Shown in pieces: positions 8,842-18,184 of a DNA stretch of 62,370 bases. The position numbers were made by a program, and so were the translations under genes. The stretch's first letter is position 1, and each line of letters starts with the position of its first letter. The DNA is taken from positions 1-62,370 of the forward strand of contig JANQJP010000099.1 in NCBI GenBank assembly GCA_028281575.1. Reading direction: 5' to 3'. A model generated the notes under the pieces. It ran no database searches, was not told where the DNA came from, and saw only the letters and a program-made list of their open reading frames with translations. The DNA comes from Cellvibrionaceae bacterium (GTDB taxonomy: Bacteria; Pseudomonadota; Gammaproteobacteria; Pseudomonadales; Cellvibrionaceae).

Positions 8842-9975
8842 CTAACGCAGTTCAAAATAGGCTTTTTCCGAAATTTCGCTGTATTCGCGCGCTCGTGCGA
8901 GAAAGTCGAAATAGTGTTTATAAACCTTGTTGAACAACGGATCTTGAGCTGCCTGCTCTTCATATATCGCCAGCGCATGCCGCCTAAACATCTCCATAAC
9001 ATCGTCTGGAAAACGGCGAATATCGACGGCGTAGACCTCGCGCAATTCGGTTAACGCATTGTTGCTGCGCGCCTGATACTCATCGAGCATGTCTTGGTTT
9101 ACTGCGCGCGCCGCCGTCTCCACTATTTTTTGCAAATCTTCCGGCAACGCGTCAAAGGCTTCTTGATTGACGATAAATTCGAGTGCGGGACCAGGCTCAT
9201 GCCAGCCGGGATAGTAATAGTAATCGGCAATCTGATAAAAACCGATGGCGAGATCGTTGTAGGGTCCAACCCATTCAGTCGCATCGATAACACCTGTTTG
9301 CAAAGCGTTGTAAAGCTCCGCTCCAGGAATATTTACCGCAGTACCGCCCGCCCGCGTAAACACTTCGCCACCGAGACCTGGAATACGCATTTTTAAACCT
9401 TTGATATCTTCAATGCTGTTTATTTCAACATTAAACCAGCCGCCCATTTGCACGCCGGTATTGCCTCCGGGAAACGGAATCAGATTGTAAGGTGCATAAA
9501 TTTCCCGCCACAGCTCCAGACCACCCCCGTAATACATCCAACTGTTGTATTCGAGCGCGTTCATCCCAAAGGGCACCGAAGTAAAAAATGGTGCGGCGGC
9601 GATCTTGCCTTTCCAGTAGTACGCTGCGGAGTGCCCCATTTCGACACTGCCGGAACTCACGGCATCAAAGACCCCCAACGGTGGAACTATTGTATTTGCG
9701 CCGTGGACGTTGACGATAAGCCGGCCTTCACTCATTTCCTCGACCATCACCGCGAAATTTTCCGGCCCCAAACCGAGACCCGGGAATTTTTTGGGCCAGC
9801 TGGTGACGAGATCCCAGGTAATAACGTTCTGGGGAGCACCCCTACTCGCTGAGCCGCCACTGGATGCTGAAGGCGCCGCCCGATCCAGAACAAGTGCCGC
9901 AAACAGAGCTACGCAACATAGTGATAACAAAGCGATGACGGTGGGCATCCACCAAGGTGAGTATCGTGCTTGCAT
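8842..9975 (-). CDS. TRAP transporter substrate-binding protein (DctP, TakP-like)
   Basis: The 377-residue protein has an N-terminal signal or anchor helix (residues about 12-32) followed by a DctP-fold domain. The segments WDLVTSWPKKFPGLG, GHSAAYYWKGK, and MYYGGGLELWREIY with PGGNTGVQMGGWF match the TakP / mannitol-chloroaromatic subgroup, which binds 2-oxo acids. It delivers ligand to the DctQM permease. Being convergent with the permease genes rather than in one operon is unusual, but it is the only TRAP receptor in the window. Confidence 0.9.
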   Translation of the reverse strand: MQARYSPWWMPTVIALLSLCCVALFAALVLDRAAPSASSGGSASRGAPQNVITWDLVTSWPKKFPGLGLGPENFAVMVEEMSEGRLIVNVHGANTIVPPLGVFDAVSSGSVEMGHSAAYYWKGKIAAAPFFTSVPFGMNALEYNSWMYYGGGLELWREIYAPYNLIPFPGGNTGVQMGGWFNVEINSIEDIKGLKMRIPGLGGEVFTRAGGTAVNIPGAELYNALQTGVIDATEWVGPYNDLAIGFYQIADYYYYPGWHEPGPALEFIVNQEAFDALPEDLQKIVETAARAVNQDMLDEYQARSNNALTELREVYAVDIRRFPDDVMEMFRRHALAIYEEQAAQDPLFNKVYKHYFDFLARAREYSEISEKAYFELR

Positions 9976-10010
9976 GATTGAGCGCGCAGTCCAGTTGGGA
10001 GCTTTTATTA

Positions 10011-12173
10011 TTACAAGGGTTCAAGAGCAGCGTATTGCAACATAATCCACTTGATACCTTCAGCGGCGAAATTTACTTGTACACGCACGTTTGTTCCCCG
10101 GCCCTCCATTTGCAGGATCACACCCTCACCAAAAACATGATGGCGCACACTTTGACCGAGATTTAGCCCATGCGCATCTGCTTTGGACGCGCGTGGTGAC
10201 TGGAACTGCGCCGGCCGGGTGACGACAGCATTCATGCGAATTTCGTTAATCAGCGCGCTGGGAATTTCGCGCGCAAAACGCGATAGCGCGTTAAAACTCT
10301 CTTTGCCATGCATGCGCCGGTTTTCAGCGTAAGTCAACACAAGCTTTTCCATCGCACGCGTAATGCCGACATAGCAGAGACGACGCTCTTCTTCTAAGCG
10401 ACCAGGCTCTTCGGCGGACATGCGGTGTGGAAACAAATTCTCTTCCATGCCACAAAGCACAACGTGCGGAAATTCTAAGCCTTTCGCACTGTGCAGCGTC
10501 ATCATTTGCACGGCTTGTTCATAATCATCCGCCTGCGCATCCCCGGCATCAAGCGCTGCGCGATCGAGAAAGGCTTCCAGCGCTGGACGATCTTCCTCCT
10601 CAGGTTCAAAACTTCGACAGGCGCTAATCAGCTCCTGCAAATTCTCCACACGCACCTGACCGCGCTCACCTTTTTCCTGCTGGTGATAATCGAGCAAGCC
10701 GGAGTTCTCAATAACAAGGCGACTGACTTCCGCGATGCTGCGATCGTGAGCACTGTCATCCAGCGCATCCAATAAATCCAAAAAGCCTGTAAGTGCGCCC
10801 GAAGCCCTCTTCGGTAAAACATTGTTTGCGAGCGCTCCGCGGCAGGCGTCGAACAGGGAGCAGCCCTGATCACGCGCCAATAAACGCAGTGTCTCGACCG
10901 TCTTATTGCCTATGCCGCGCGGCGGCGTATTCACTACGCGCTCAAATGCTGCATCGTCCTGGCGATTGACCAGCAGACGCAAATAGGCGAGGGCATTTTT
11001 AATTTCCAGGCGCTCGTAGAAGCGCTGCCCACCGTAAATTCGGTAGGGGAGGTCCGCACGAATAAACGCCTCTTCGAGTATCCGCGACTGCGCATTCGAA
11101 CGATAGAGCACGGCGATTTCGCTGGCGACGCTCCCCGCATCAAGCCATTTTTTAATTTGATCGACGATGTAACGCGCTTCGTCCTGTTCATTGAATGCAG
11201 CGTAAAGATCAATGGGCTCGCCATCGACACCATCCGTCCACAAAGTTTTTCCCAACCTGTCACCGTTATTTTCAATGACGGCGTTGGCCGCATTCAGAAT
11301 GTTCGACGTCGAGCGATAATTTTGCTCCAGCCGTGTGACGCAGACAGGACTGAAGTCGCGCTGAAACTGGTGGATATTCTCAATCTTCGCGCCGCGCCAA
11401 CCGTAAATACTTTGGTCGTCATCACCAACGACAACGACGTGACTCGTTTTCCCGGCCAGCACGCGCAACCACGCGTATTGAATACTATTCGTGTCTTGAA
11501 ATTCGTCGACGAGAATATAACGAAAACGGCGTTGATAGTGTTCGAGTAAGGTGGGTTGCTTAAGCCAAAGCTCGTGTGAACGCAGCAACAACTCGGCAAA
11601 ATCCACCATGCCACCGCGTTCACATGCGTCTTCATAAGCTGCGTAAATACTGCGCATCATTTTGGTGAAGGGATCGAAATCATCTTTCACATAGGCGGCG
11701 CGCACACCATCATCTTTTTTGCCATTGATAAACCATTGCGCCTGGCGATGAGGCCAGCGCGCATCGTCAACCTGAAGCTCCTGGTAAACACGCTTAATCA
11801 AACGCAATTGATCGTCGCTGTCGAGAATCTGAAAATTCTGCGGCAAACCCGCTTCCTGCCAGTGCGCGCGTAAAAGGCGATGCGCGATGCCGTGGAAGGT
11901 ACCCACCCACATCGAACGCAAAGCCCCAGCTCCGTGATCAAACAGTGTGGCTAAGCGCTCGCGCATTTCATGTGCTGCCTTATTGGTAAAGGTCACCGCG
12001 AGAATTTGATGAGGGGACAACTGTTCAACCCGCATCAGCCAGGCGATGCGATGCACGAGCACCCGCGTTTTACCGCTGCCGGCACCGGCGAGTACAAGCT
12101 GATTTGAAAAGGGGGCACACACAGCTTCGCGCTGGGCATCATTCAACTGATCAATAAGGTCCGACACATCCAT
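10011..12173 (-). CDS. uvrD: DNA helicase II UvrD
   Basis: This is a superfamily-1 3'-5' helicase acting in nucleotide excision repair and mismatch repair. It shows the Q motif (LNDAQREAV), Walker A (LAGAGSGKT), motif II (LVDEFQDTN), motif III (VVGDDDQSIYGWRGA), motif IV (LEQNYRS) and the late motifs MTLHSAKGLEF and CYVGITRA. The frame is open upstream, but starting at MDVSDLIDQLND gives 720 residues, the same length as E. coli UvrD. The C-terminal Tudor-like segment (VRHHVFGEGVILQMEGRG) is intact. Confidence 0.97.
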   Translation of the reverse strand: MDVSDLIDQLNDAQREAVCAPFSNQLVLAGAGSGKTRVLVHRIAWLMRVEQLSPHQILAVTFTNKAAHEMRERLATLFDHGAGALRSMWVGTFHGIAHRLLRAHWQEAGLPQNFQILDSDDQLRLIKRVYQELQVDDARWPHRQAQWFINGKKDDGVRAAYVKDDFDPFTKMMRSIYAAYEDACERGGMVDFAELLLRSHELWLKQPTLLEHYQRRFRYILVDEFQDTNSIQYAWLRVLAGKTSHVVVVGDDDQSIYGWRGAKIENIHQFQRDFSPVCVTRLEQNYRSTSNILNAANAVIENNGDRLGKTLWTDGVDGEPIDLYAAFNEQDEARYIVDQIKKWLDAGSVASEIAVLYRSNAQSRILEEAFIRADLPYRIYGGQRFYERLEIKNALAYLRLLVNRQDDAAFERVVNTPPRGIGNKTVETLRLLARDQGCSLFDACRGALANNVLPKRASGALTGFLDLLDALDDSAHDRSIAEVSRLVIENSGLLDYHQQEKGERGQVRVENLQELISACRSFEPEEEDRPALEAFLDRAALDAGDAQADDYEQAVQMMTLHSAKGLEFPHVVLCGMEENLFPHRMSAEEPGRLEEERRLCYVGITRAMEKLVLTYAENRRMHGKESFNALSRFAREIPSALINEIRMNAVVTRPAQFQSPRASKADAHGLNLGQSVRHHVFGEGVILQMEGRGTNVRVQVNFAAEGIKWIMLQYAALEPL

Positions 12174-12210
12174 GCGCGGATTGTAGCAGAGATACTGGCT
12201 GCAACTGCCG

Positions 12211-12696
12211 CTATTTTTGGCGGATGGTCTCCCGGGCAGAGAAGCGCTTAATACCGTCTGGATGCGAAATCTTGGCCTGCTGAGCCTGCTCGCCACCGAC
12301 GATAAAACGATGACTCAACACGCGCCGCAAACCGTCCAACTCGGCAGAAACATTGATTTTGTAACGGCCATCCTGCGGTGCCACGACGTTGAGATTTATG
12401 ATTTTTTCCGGCGCATCGACAATAAAGCGATAGTTTGTCGGCGCATCGATAACGAGCTGCGTATCCGCATGAAAGCTCACCTTCATCTCCCTGCCCAGCG
12501 CAGACGAACGAAATGTGTAGCTGAGTGTCTGCGCCACTCCCGCGGCCATATCTTCAGCACCCGAGGCCATAATTCGCACCGGCGCACCGGGTTTTTGATG
12601 AAAGGGTTCCACTTTCCCGTGGCCTTCATGCGCAGCTGAAGCCAGCGAGGCCATAGCTGTGCAAACCGCAATAAACGTTACGATTAACATTTTCAT
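12211..12696 (-). CDS. Exported protein of unknown function
   Basis: The 161-residue product starts with a clear Sec signal peptide (MKMLIVTFIAVCTAMASLASA then AHEGHG). The mature part appears to be a single beta-rich domain ending in a basic tail. I do not recognise a family. The stop of the upstream metalloprotease-like gene is only 2 bp before its start, so the two are almost certainly co-transcribed and may be functionally linked in the envelope. Confidence 0.75.
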   Translation of the reverse strand: MKMLIVTFIAVCTAMASLASAAHEGHGKVEPFHQKPGAPVRIMASGAEDMAAGVAQTLSYTFRSSALGREMKVSFHADTQLVIDAPTNYRFIVDAPEKIINLNVVAPQDGRYKINVSAELDGLRRVLSHRFIVGGEQAQQAKISHPDGIKRFSARETIRQK

Positions 12697-12698
12697 AG

Positions 12699-14432
12699 CT
12701 AGCTACCTTCTCTCACATTTACATCAAAACATGCGACACCTGCATTTGCTGCACCCGTAGCATTGGCAGACTCGTACACTTCTAAAATATGTTCACCCGT
12801 TTGTAGGGTAATTGTGCGAATTTCACTATTAACCACACCTGAACTGAAAACCGCTAAGCGTGTTCCGGAACGAAACAGCACAGCATCTGGATTCTTATCA
12901 CCCGTGCCCTGACCAGAATTAGTCAGTTCAATCGTATGGGTCCCCGCGTTATCAACGTCGAAACGTATAAAACGCCTGACCTCAAGTGCATTGTAAAAAT
13001 TGGACCTATCCCCACGGGAACAGACATTAATTGTCCCACCAACGCTGAGCTGATAGTACACGGGAAGCGATACTGATTGCCCCCCATCGTCGGTTTCACC
13101 TGCGCCATAAGGACCTGATCCATTGATTCCATGAGACTGTAACATACTGTCGAGAGCGGCATCCGCACCCGTATCCGTCAGCTTTTTCAATTCGTCAGCG
13201 AACAGATAAATGCTCGTAAGTGCGCTGCTATTCCGATAAGTTGAGGCGCTCAGTGCAGAGATGATAGGGCCTAAACCGAGATTCAGGTCGTCTCCGGCCT
13301 CACTGGCATCGTCGCCGATGTCATAAATGATATTGCCCACCGACGCCTCACTGTACCAACCGAGGTTGCTGTGTAAATTCTCGAGAGAAAAACGAAAACC
13401 AAAGGCCTGGCCTGGGCCGCTGGAATCCTGGTAGATGCCTGAGTTGGACGTGAGTGCAGTGAGCGCATTGGCAAAACCCTCGCTAAAAGCAACACGCATA
13501 TCGAGTCGGTCGCTCAAACTGTGCGAGCCGCCTATGCTGTCTGACCGTGAGAGAGCATCCTCCAGGTAATGACCAAATTCATGTTGAACCACACTGCGAT
13601 CATACTCGTCGGTATCACCGTTTGCGTCACCGAGAATGTACATGACATCAATATTTGGATCGTAAAACGAGGTGCCGATATTTCCGTTGGCCAAACTGCC
13701 CCGATTGGCAGAATTGTTTATGCTCCAACGCAGTTCCGTCGCCGACAGGTTAGTCGTCAGACCCGCTGTCTGAAGTTGGGTCAGCACCTGATACACCGAA
13801 TCCAAAATCGCAAAAGGTCCTGCTGCACGGGGCTCGCCATAGGAAAAACCCGTCCAGCCTGAGTCTGCATGCAGGTCGCGCGTGCTGTCGCCGATGCCAC
13901 TGTTGACCAAGGTGCCATCCAGCGCGTAAAGCGCATTACCCTCCGTATTGTCAGTCACACGAACAGACCAGCTGGGCACAGCGCTGCGCTGCAATTCAGC
14001 CAAAACACGAACGCGATAATTGGTGTTCGGCAGGCCCTCCAAACTGTAGGTGCCGTTATCACTGGACACCGTACTGTCTACCACCGTGTTAGTCGCACTG
14101 AGTAATTGCACGATTGCACCGCGAATTGGCTCCTCCGACGTGAGGTTATAATTCAGCGCGCCGTTGCTCGAGTGAGGCACAAAATCGTAACTAAGCTCAC
14201 CGCTTATCGTCACGCTGGTTGCTGGCGTTGGGGAGGGATTTGGTGAGGGGCCAGGTGAAGGCGACGGACCTGGCGATGGCGAAGGAGATGGGCTCAGCGA
14301 CGGCGACGGGCTCGGGGATGGCGAAGGTGTTGGCGTCGGTGCCTCAGTAAGTGAACCGGACCCACCGCCGCAACCGACTAACGAGAAAAGCGCGAACACC
14401 AATCCCGCGCGAAGCCATTTATTCATTATCAT
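12699..14432 (-). CDS. Lipoprotein with zinc-metalloprotease-like domain and Pro/Ser linker
   Basis: The 577-residue protein has a lipoprotein signal (FSLVGCGGG) followed by a tract of about 45 residues of alternating Pro and Ser, a flexible spacer. Next comes a carboxypeptidase-regulatory-like domain (RGAIVQLLSATN to LPNTNYRVRVLAEL). The central region has HEFGHYLED, an HExxH-type gluzincin motif. The C terminus looks like a pre-peptidase (PPC) domain (GTHTIELTN, GEHILEVYESA). The likely role is a surface-attached peptidase. Low-complexity linkers of this kind are common in polysaccharide-degrading Cellvibrionales. The substrate is unknown. Confidence 0.8.
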   Translation of the reverse strand: MIMNKWLRAGLVFALFSLVGCGGGSGSLTEAPTPTPSPSPSPSPSLSPSPSPSPGPSPSPGPSPNPSPTPATSVTISGELSYDFVPHSSNGALNYNLTSEEPIRGAIVQLLSATNTVVDSTVSSDNGTYSLEGLPNTNYRVRVLAELQRSAVPSWSVRVTDNTEGNALYALDGTLVNSGIGDSTRDLHADSGWTGFSYGEPRAAGPFAILDSVYQVLTQLQTAGLTTNLSATELRWSINNSANRGSLANGNIGTSFYDPNIDVMYILGDANGDTDEYDRSVVQHEFGHYLEDALSRSDSIGGSHSLSDRLDMRVAFSEGFANALTALTSNSGIYQDSSGPGQAFGFRFSLENLHSNLGWYSEASVGNIIYDIGDDASEAGDDLNLGLGPIISALSASTYRNSSALTSIYLFADELKKLTDTGADAALDSMLQSHGINGSGPYGAGETDDGGQSVSLPVYYQLSVGGTINVCSRGDRSNFYNALEVRRFIRFDVDNAGTHTIELTNSGQGTGDKNPDAVLFRSGTRLAVFSSGVVNSEIRTITLQTGEHILEVYESANATGAANAGVACFDVNVREGS

Positions 14433-14436
14433 AATT

Positions 14437-15234
14437 CTAAATTCCGGGCCTAAGGCAAGCTGAATGCCTGGGTTTATAGCGCTTTTGAGCTATCAGAAAA
14501 AATTCGATATTGCCATCTGCTCCGGGCAATGCACTTTCAAAATAGTGTTTTACGTCCAAACCCACCTCTTTAGCACTTGTTAATACGTTTTTTTTCACAT
14601 CCCCATAAAAGGAGGCGTTGACCAAACCGCCCTTGCCTATTCCTTTTGGCCCAACTTCAAACTGCGGCTTCACCAAACTTATCAACCACCCCTGCCGTGC
14701 CAATAACTGCGGAATTCTGGGCAAAATCAAAGTCTGAGAAATAAAAGAGACGTCCATAACGACGAGCTCAAATTCAGTCACTCCGATCCTCGTAAACAGC
14801 GAAGGTTCTATTTCACGCGCGTTTATTTGCTCTAAGCACTCGACACGAGAATCTCGTCGCAAAACATCGGCTATCTGATCTTTGCCCACGTCAACACCGA
14901 CCACCCGCTCACAGCCATATTGCAACAGGCAATCGGTGAAGCCACCCGTTGATTGACCGATATCCAGCGCGTGCCAACCGCGGACATCCAAACCCGTTTT
15001 CTCAAGCGCACCTTCTAACTTTAGTCCAGCACGCGAAACAAATCTCTGCTCTTTATTTTCGAGAACACGAAACTGGGCATCGCGCGGATACCGAAACGAC
15101 GTTTTTGTTACCTGCTTCCAAATACCAGCATCCAGGACCTCGACGCTTCCAGCCTCGATTAGTCGCTGAGCAAGCGTCCTCGACCGGGCGAAACCAAGAT
15201 CGACGAGGAGCCTGTCAACGCGCTGCTGAATCAT
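14437..15234 (-). CDS. TlyA-family rRNA 2'-O-methyltransferase
   Basis: The 265-residue protein has an N-terminal S4 RNA-binding domain (RVDRLLVDLGFARSRTLAQR) and an FtsJ-like methyltransferase domain. The SAM-binding motif is ALDIGQSTGGFTDCLLQ, and KPQFEVG supplies a catalytic-type lysine. TlyA-type enzymes methylate rRNA cytidines; the hemolysin name is historical. The first codons and upstream region are duplicated about 5.1 kb away, next to the second tRNA-Leu. Confidence 0.9.
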   Translation of the reverse strand: MIQQRVDRLLVDLGFARSRTLAQRLIEAGSVEVLDAGIWKQVTKTSFRYPRDAQFRVLENKEQRFVSRAGLKLEGALEKTGLDVRGWHALDIGQSTGGFTDCLLQYGCERVVGVDVGKDQIADVLRRDSRVECLEQINAREIEPSLFTRIGVTEFELVVMDVSFISQTLILPRIPQLLARQGWLISLVKPQFEVGPKGIGKGGLVNASFYGDVKKNVLTSAKEVGLDVKHYFESALPGADGNIEFFLIAQKRYKPRHSACLRPGI

Positions 15235-15504
15235 GGTGCATCAATTTGCCAAAAATGCTGGAGCATAACGAACATTAAAGCGCACTTGCAATCACGGGGT
15301 CACAAATTGGCATGGGAGATCTCTGAAACTATATGCGGCACTCGTCGCGCTAAACCGGCGCATACGCTCTAAACCCAGGTGGTGAAATTGGTAGACACGC
15401 CAGCTTCAGGTGCTGGTGGCCTTTGGCCGTAGAGGTTCAAGTCCGGCCCTGGGCACCACTTCAAAACTCCGGTTTTCGCGCGGCCTCAGAGGACTAATTC
15501 GGCT
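15216..15504 (+). repeat. Direct repeat copy 1 around tRNA-Leu
   Basis: This segment of about 289 bp reappears, diverged by small differences, at 20347-20644. It begins in the first codons of tlyA (CAACGCGCTGCTGAATCATG), runs through the tRNA-Leu, and continues to the CTCAGAGGACTAAT sequence after it. The two copies bracket the siderophore-receptor/PepSY island. This is the layout expected after a single-crossover insertion or a segmental duplication. No integrase is encoded in between. Confidence 0.8.
15373..15458 (+). tRNA. Degenerate tRNA-Leu(CAG) copy
   Basis: The 86-nt sequence has the D arm, the anticodon loop TTCAGGT (anticodon CAG), the long variable arm of a leucine tRNA, and an encoded CCA. 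It appears damaged when compared with the copy at 20513. Base 1 is A opposite C72. The T stem reads AGAGG against CCGGC, so only two of five pairs form. I read it as a tRNA pseudogene or a poorly folding tRNA. Confidence 0.7.
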
Positions 15505-15514
15505 TACGATTAAG

Positions 15515-15544
15515 TTGACAAAAAAATAATAATGATTATCATTT
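15515..15544 (+). promoter_or_regulatory. Fur box overlapping the siderophore receptor promoter
   Basis: A TTGACA -35 element (15515-15520) and a TATCAT -10 element (15537-15542) are separated by 16 bp. AATAATGATTATCATTT, a close match to the Fur consensus, fills the spacer and the -10. Iron-loaded Fur would block RNA polymerase here. The receptor start codon is about 180 bp downstream. Confidence 0.85.
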
Positions 15545-15723
15545 GCGAACAACAAGAATACGCATTCTTATTGTTGAACAAGCCATCTCTCATGCTAACT
15601 GCGTTAGTTCTAGGAAGTTTCAATCCAATAACTATTTTTGAGTCAAAACAGGAATGTCCGAGCTTTCCACTCAGATTCAGCTCGTCACACCTTATTTTTT
15701 TATATCTATTCTTGGGGGAATAA

Positions 15724-17841
15724 ATGAAAAACTATCTCACATTTATTGAGAAACAGAGGCGCTCAGTGCTGAGAAGCTTCTGTTTACTGCCTGTTATCGC
15801 GAGCGGCCCTGTCGCTATCGCACAAGATGAAACTGATGAAAAGTTAGAAGAAGTATTTGTTACGGGTTCCTACTCAGCGACAACCCTCGGCTTGGGTAAG
15901 GGCTATGAGTCTCTCCGCGAAATTCCTCAATCCATCACTGTAATTACCAGCCAGATTATCAAAGACCAAAATATGCTAACGCTCAACGATGCAATGAAGT
16001 CAGCAACGGGCGTTACGGTCAAAAGTTATGGCTCAGGTACTTCTGGTTTCCTATTACGCGGCTTTGAACTGGACAGCATTAGCCTTGATGGAGTGAGATC
16101 CATTGGCTCTGCTGCCGGTACACATGGTCACGGTGCACCTGATTTATTTTTCTTTGAGCAGGTCGAGGTTATTCGCGGACCAGCAGGCTTGCTAGAAGGC
16201 GCAGGTGAGCCCGGCGGGTACATCAATCTGGCCAGAAAGAAAGCTAAAGAAAATCGTTCTGTGAGTTTAAAAGGCTTGGCTCATTCGTGGCCTGGTTACC
16301 GCGCAGAAGTGGATGCTACAGGCGCGCTGACGGGCGATGGCAAATTGCGCGGGCGTGCAGCCGTGGGTTATGAGGATTCAGATTCCTATATTGATAACAT
16401 CGACAGCCAAAGAAAGATGCTCTACTCAACGCTTGAGTACGATGCGACTGAAAGCCTGTCCTTCGCCATAGGCGCTTTGATCGACGACCAAGACATTATC
16501 CCTGACGTAGGTGTGCCTGTTAATAATGACGGAACCTTTGCCGATATTGATCGCGAAATCTACACGGGCTCACCCTTTAACTTCAAAGAAAGTAAACTCT
16601 CCAGGCAGTTTTTCGAAACAAAATACCAGTTTAATTCGGGCACAACCATCGCCTTTACGCTGAATAATTTAGATCGAAATTTTGAGTATTTGCTTAATTA
16701 CACAACGACGCCTCTTGCGCCACCGTCAGGCGAGACATCCCGCTGGGCGCTCTCGACAGATCAGGAGCTGTCTGAGCAAAGCTTCGATTTACATGCAAAT
16801 ATTCCCTTTTTCCTTTTTGGTCAGGAACACCGAGTGCTTATAGGTGCCAACGGCCGCGAAGCTGAAAATTACACGTCTGGGTTTGCATTAGATTTCACTT
16901 ACCCATCAATCGATGTGTTTGATCCCAGCTCAGCTGAAAACCCAGACCCAGCAGACACGCTGACCCAATTCCGAGACCCTTCAACTACAGACTCCAAAGA
17001 AAACGGCTTATATTTTAAATCCGTCCTAGGATTAACTGGTTCCACCGACCTTATTTTGGGCGGTCGTCTTACTAACGAATGGGAGACAAAAACGGATGAT
17101 GGATCACCCGCTTCTAAGATTGAGAACGAATTCACGCCTTATTTCGGACTCGTTCAAGAAATAAGTCAAAGTGCAAACGTTTATTTCAGCGTAACGGAGT
17201 CTTTTGTTCCACAAGAAGATCGTGACGTCAATGATAACGTCATCGATCCACGCACGGGACAGCAATACGAGTTTGGTTTGAAAGGTGAGTTGAACGAAGG
17301 TCAGGGTAACTATCATGTCGCGATATTTCAAATCACCGAAGACAATCGCGCAATTGAAGACTTAGAGAATCCAGGCTTCGCTATTGCCGGCGGAGAAGTG
17401 AAATCTGAAGGCTTTGAAGCTGAAATATCTGGTAACGTCTCAGAAAACTTAAAAGTGCTGGCAGGTTACGCCTACACCGATACCGAATTTGTAGAATCGG
17501 ATGACCCTGCTGAGGAAGGCACACGCTTCTCCACTGATACACCGGAACACAGCCTGAAACTTTGGGGAACGTATAATATCAGCAGTGACTTTTATTTCGG
17601 CTTGGGTGCTGAATATGGTAGTGGTGTGTTTGCGGAGCAAAGCGATGTACGCTGGGAAGATGACGGCTATACCATTTTCTCCATGATGGCGGCTTACGAG
17701 CTGAACGATCGTGTTAAATTCATTGTAAACGGCACTAATTTAACTGACGCAATTTACTACAGTCGCGTACAAGGTGGTGGCCGACAAAACTACTTTGGTG
17801 AACCTCGCCAATTCAAGCTAAGTGTTGAAGCATCATTCTAA
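15724..17841 (+). CDS. TonB-dependent siderophore receptor
   Basis: The 705-residue outer-membrane receptor has an N-terminal basic region and signal sequence ending near AIA, a TonB-box-like LEEVFVTGSY, and a plug domain with REIPQSITVI, LRGFELDSISLDG and VEVIRGPAGLLEGAGEPGG. These are typical of FhuA/FpvA-type ferric siderophore receptors. The barrel ends in a terminal Phe (KLSVEASF). It starts after a GGGGGA ribosome site, and a Fur box controls it. Downstream PepSY-type genes suggest siderophore-iron reduction after import. The siderophore cannot be named. Confidence 0.93.
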   Translation: MKNYLTFIEKQRRSVLRSFCLLPVIASGPVAIAQDETDEKLEEVFVTGSYSATTLGLGKGYESLREIPQSITVITSQIIKDQNMLTLNDAMKSATGVTVKSYGSGTSGFLLRGFELDSISLDGVRSIGSAAGTHGHGAPDLFFFEQVEVIRGPAGLLEGAGEPGGYINLARKKAKENRSVSLKGLAHSWPGYRAEVDATGALTGDGKLRGRAAVGYEDSDSYIDNIDSQRKMLYSTLEYDATESLSFAIGALIDDQDIIPDVGVPVNNDGTFADIDREIYTGSPFNFKESKLSRQFFETKYQFNSGTTIAFTLNNLDRNFEYLLNYTTTPLAPPSGETSRWALSTDQELSEQSFDLHANIPFFLFGQEHRVLIGANGREAENYTSGFALDFTYPSIDVFDPSSAENPDPADTLTQFRDPSTTDSKENGLYFKSVLGLTGSTDLILGGRLTNEWETKTDDGSPASKIENEFTPYFGLVQEISQSANVYFSVTESFVPQEDRDVNDNVIDPRTGQQYEFGLKGELNEGQGNYHVAIFQITEDNRAIEDLENPGFAIAGGEVKSEGFEAEISGNVSENLKVLAGYAYTDTEFVESDDPAEEGTRFSTDTPEHSLKLWGTYNISSDFYFGLGAEYGSGVFAEQSDVRWEDDGYTIFSMMAAYELNDRVKFIVNGTNLTDAIYYSRVQGGGRQNYFGEPRQFKLSVEASF

Positions 17842-17863
17842 TTAACAAACTTTAGATCGACGA

Positions 17864-17907
17864 ACCCATGGGCTATTTGTATTCCGTTTTACAAATAGCC
17901 CATGGGT
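17864..17907 (+). terminator. 17-bp perfect hairpin after the receptor gene
   Basis: ACCCATGGGCTATTTGT and its exact complement are separated by a 10-nt loop. No T-run follows on the plus strand, so it is not a standard intrinsic terminator. It may serve as an attenuator or as an mRNA 3'-end stabiliser between the receptor and the downstream membrane genes, whose first start is 11 bp later. Confidence 0.55.
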
Positions 17908-17917
17908 AAACCGCCCT

Positions 17918-18184
17918 ATGAAATTAACTTTTTGGGAAACGCTGTCCCTTATATTCGCGGCTCTTATAGGGGGTTACTTACTGACGACGAGCTTTGGACT
18001 CGTCCTGGCAGTTCTATTACCTCTTCCTCAAGCTGAAGCCGTGCTAACAGCAATACTATTAAGTTTTAGTTTTTGGTTATGCATAGCGCTTTGGTTGTTT
18101 TATCAACGCAAACCCTTTCAAGCCTGGCTAATCACGCTTGGGCCAGCGATGCTATTGTTTAGTTTCTACCGATTGATGCTATGA
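17918..18184 (+). CDS. Small membrane protein, DUF3649-like
   Basis: The 88-residue protein has three hydrophobic helices and little else (GGYLLTTSFGLVLAVLLPLP, ILLSFSFWLCIALWLFY, WLITLGPAMLLFSFY). Proteins of this size beside siderophore receptors and PepSY proteins belong to the DUF3649 family. Its stop overlaps the PepSY start by 4 bp, so the two are translationally coupled. A role in cytoplasmic-membrane handling of siderophore iron is inferred from context. Confidence 0.8.
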   Translation: MKLTFWETLSLIFAALIGGYLLTTSFGLVLAVLLPLPQAEAVLTAILLSFSFWLCIALWLFYQRKPFQAWLITLGPAMLLFSFYRLML

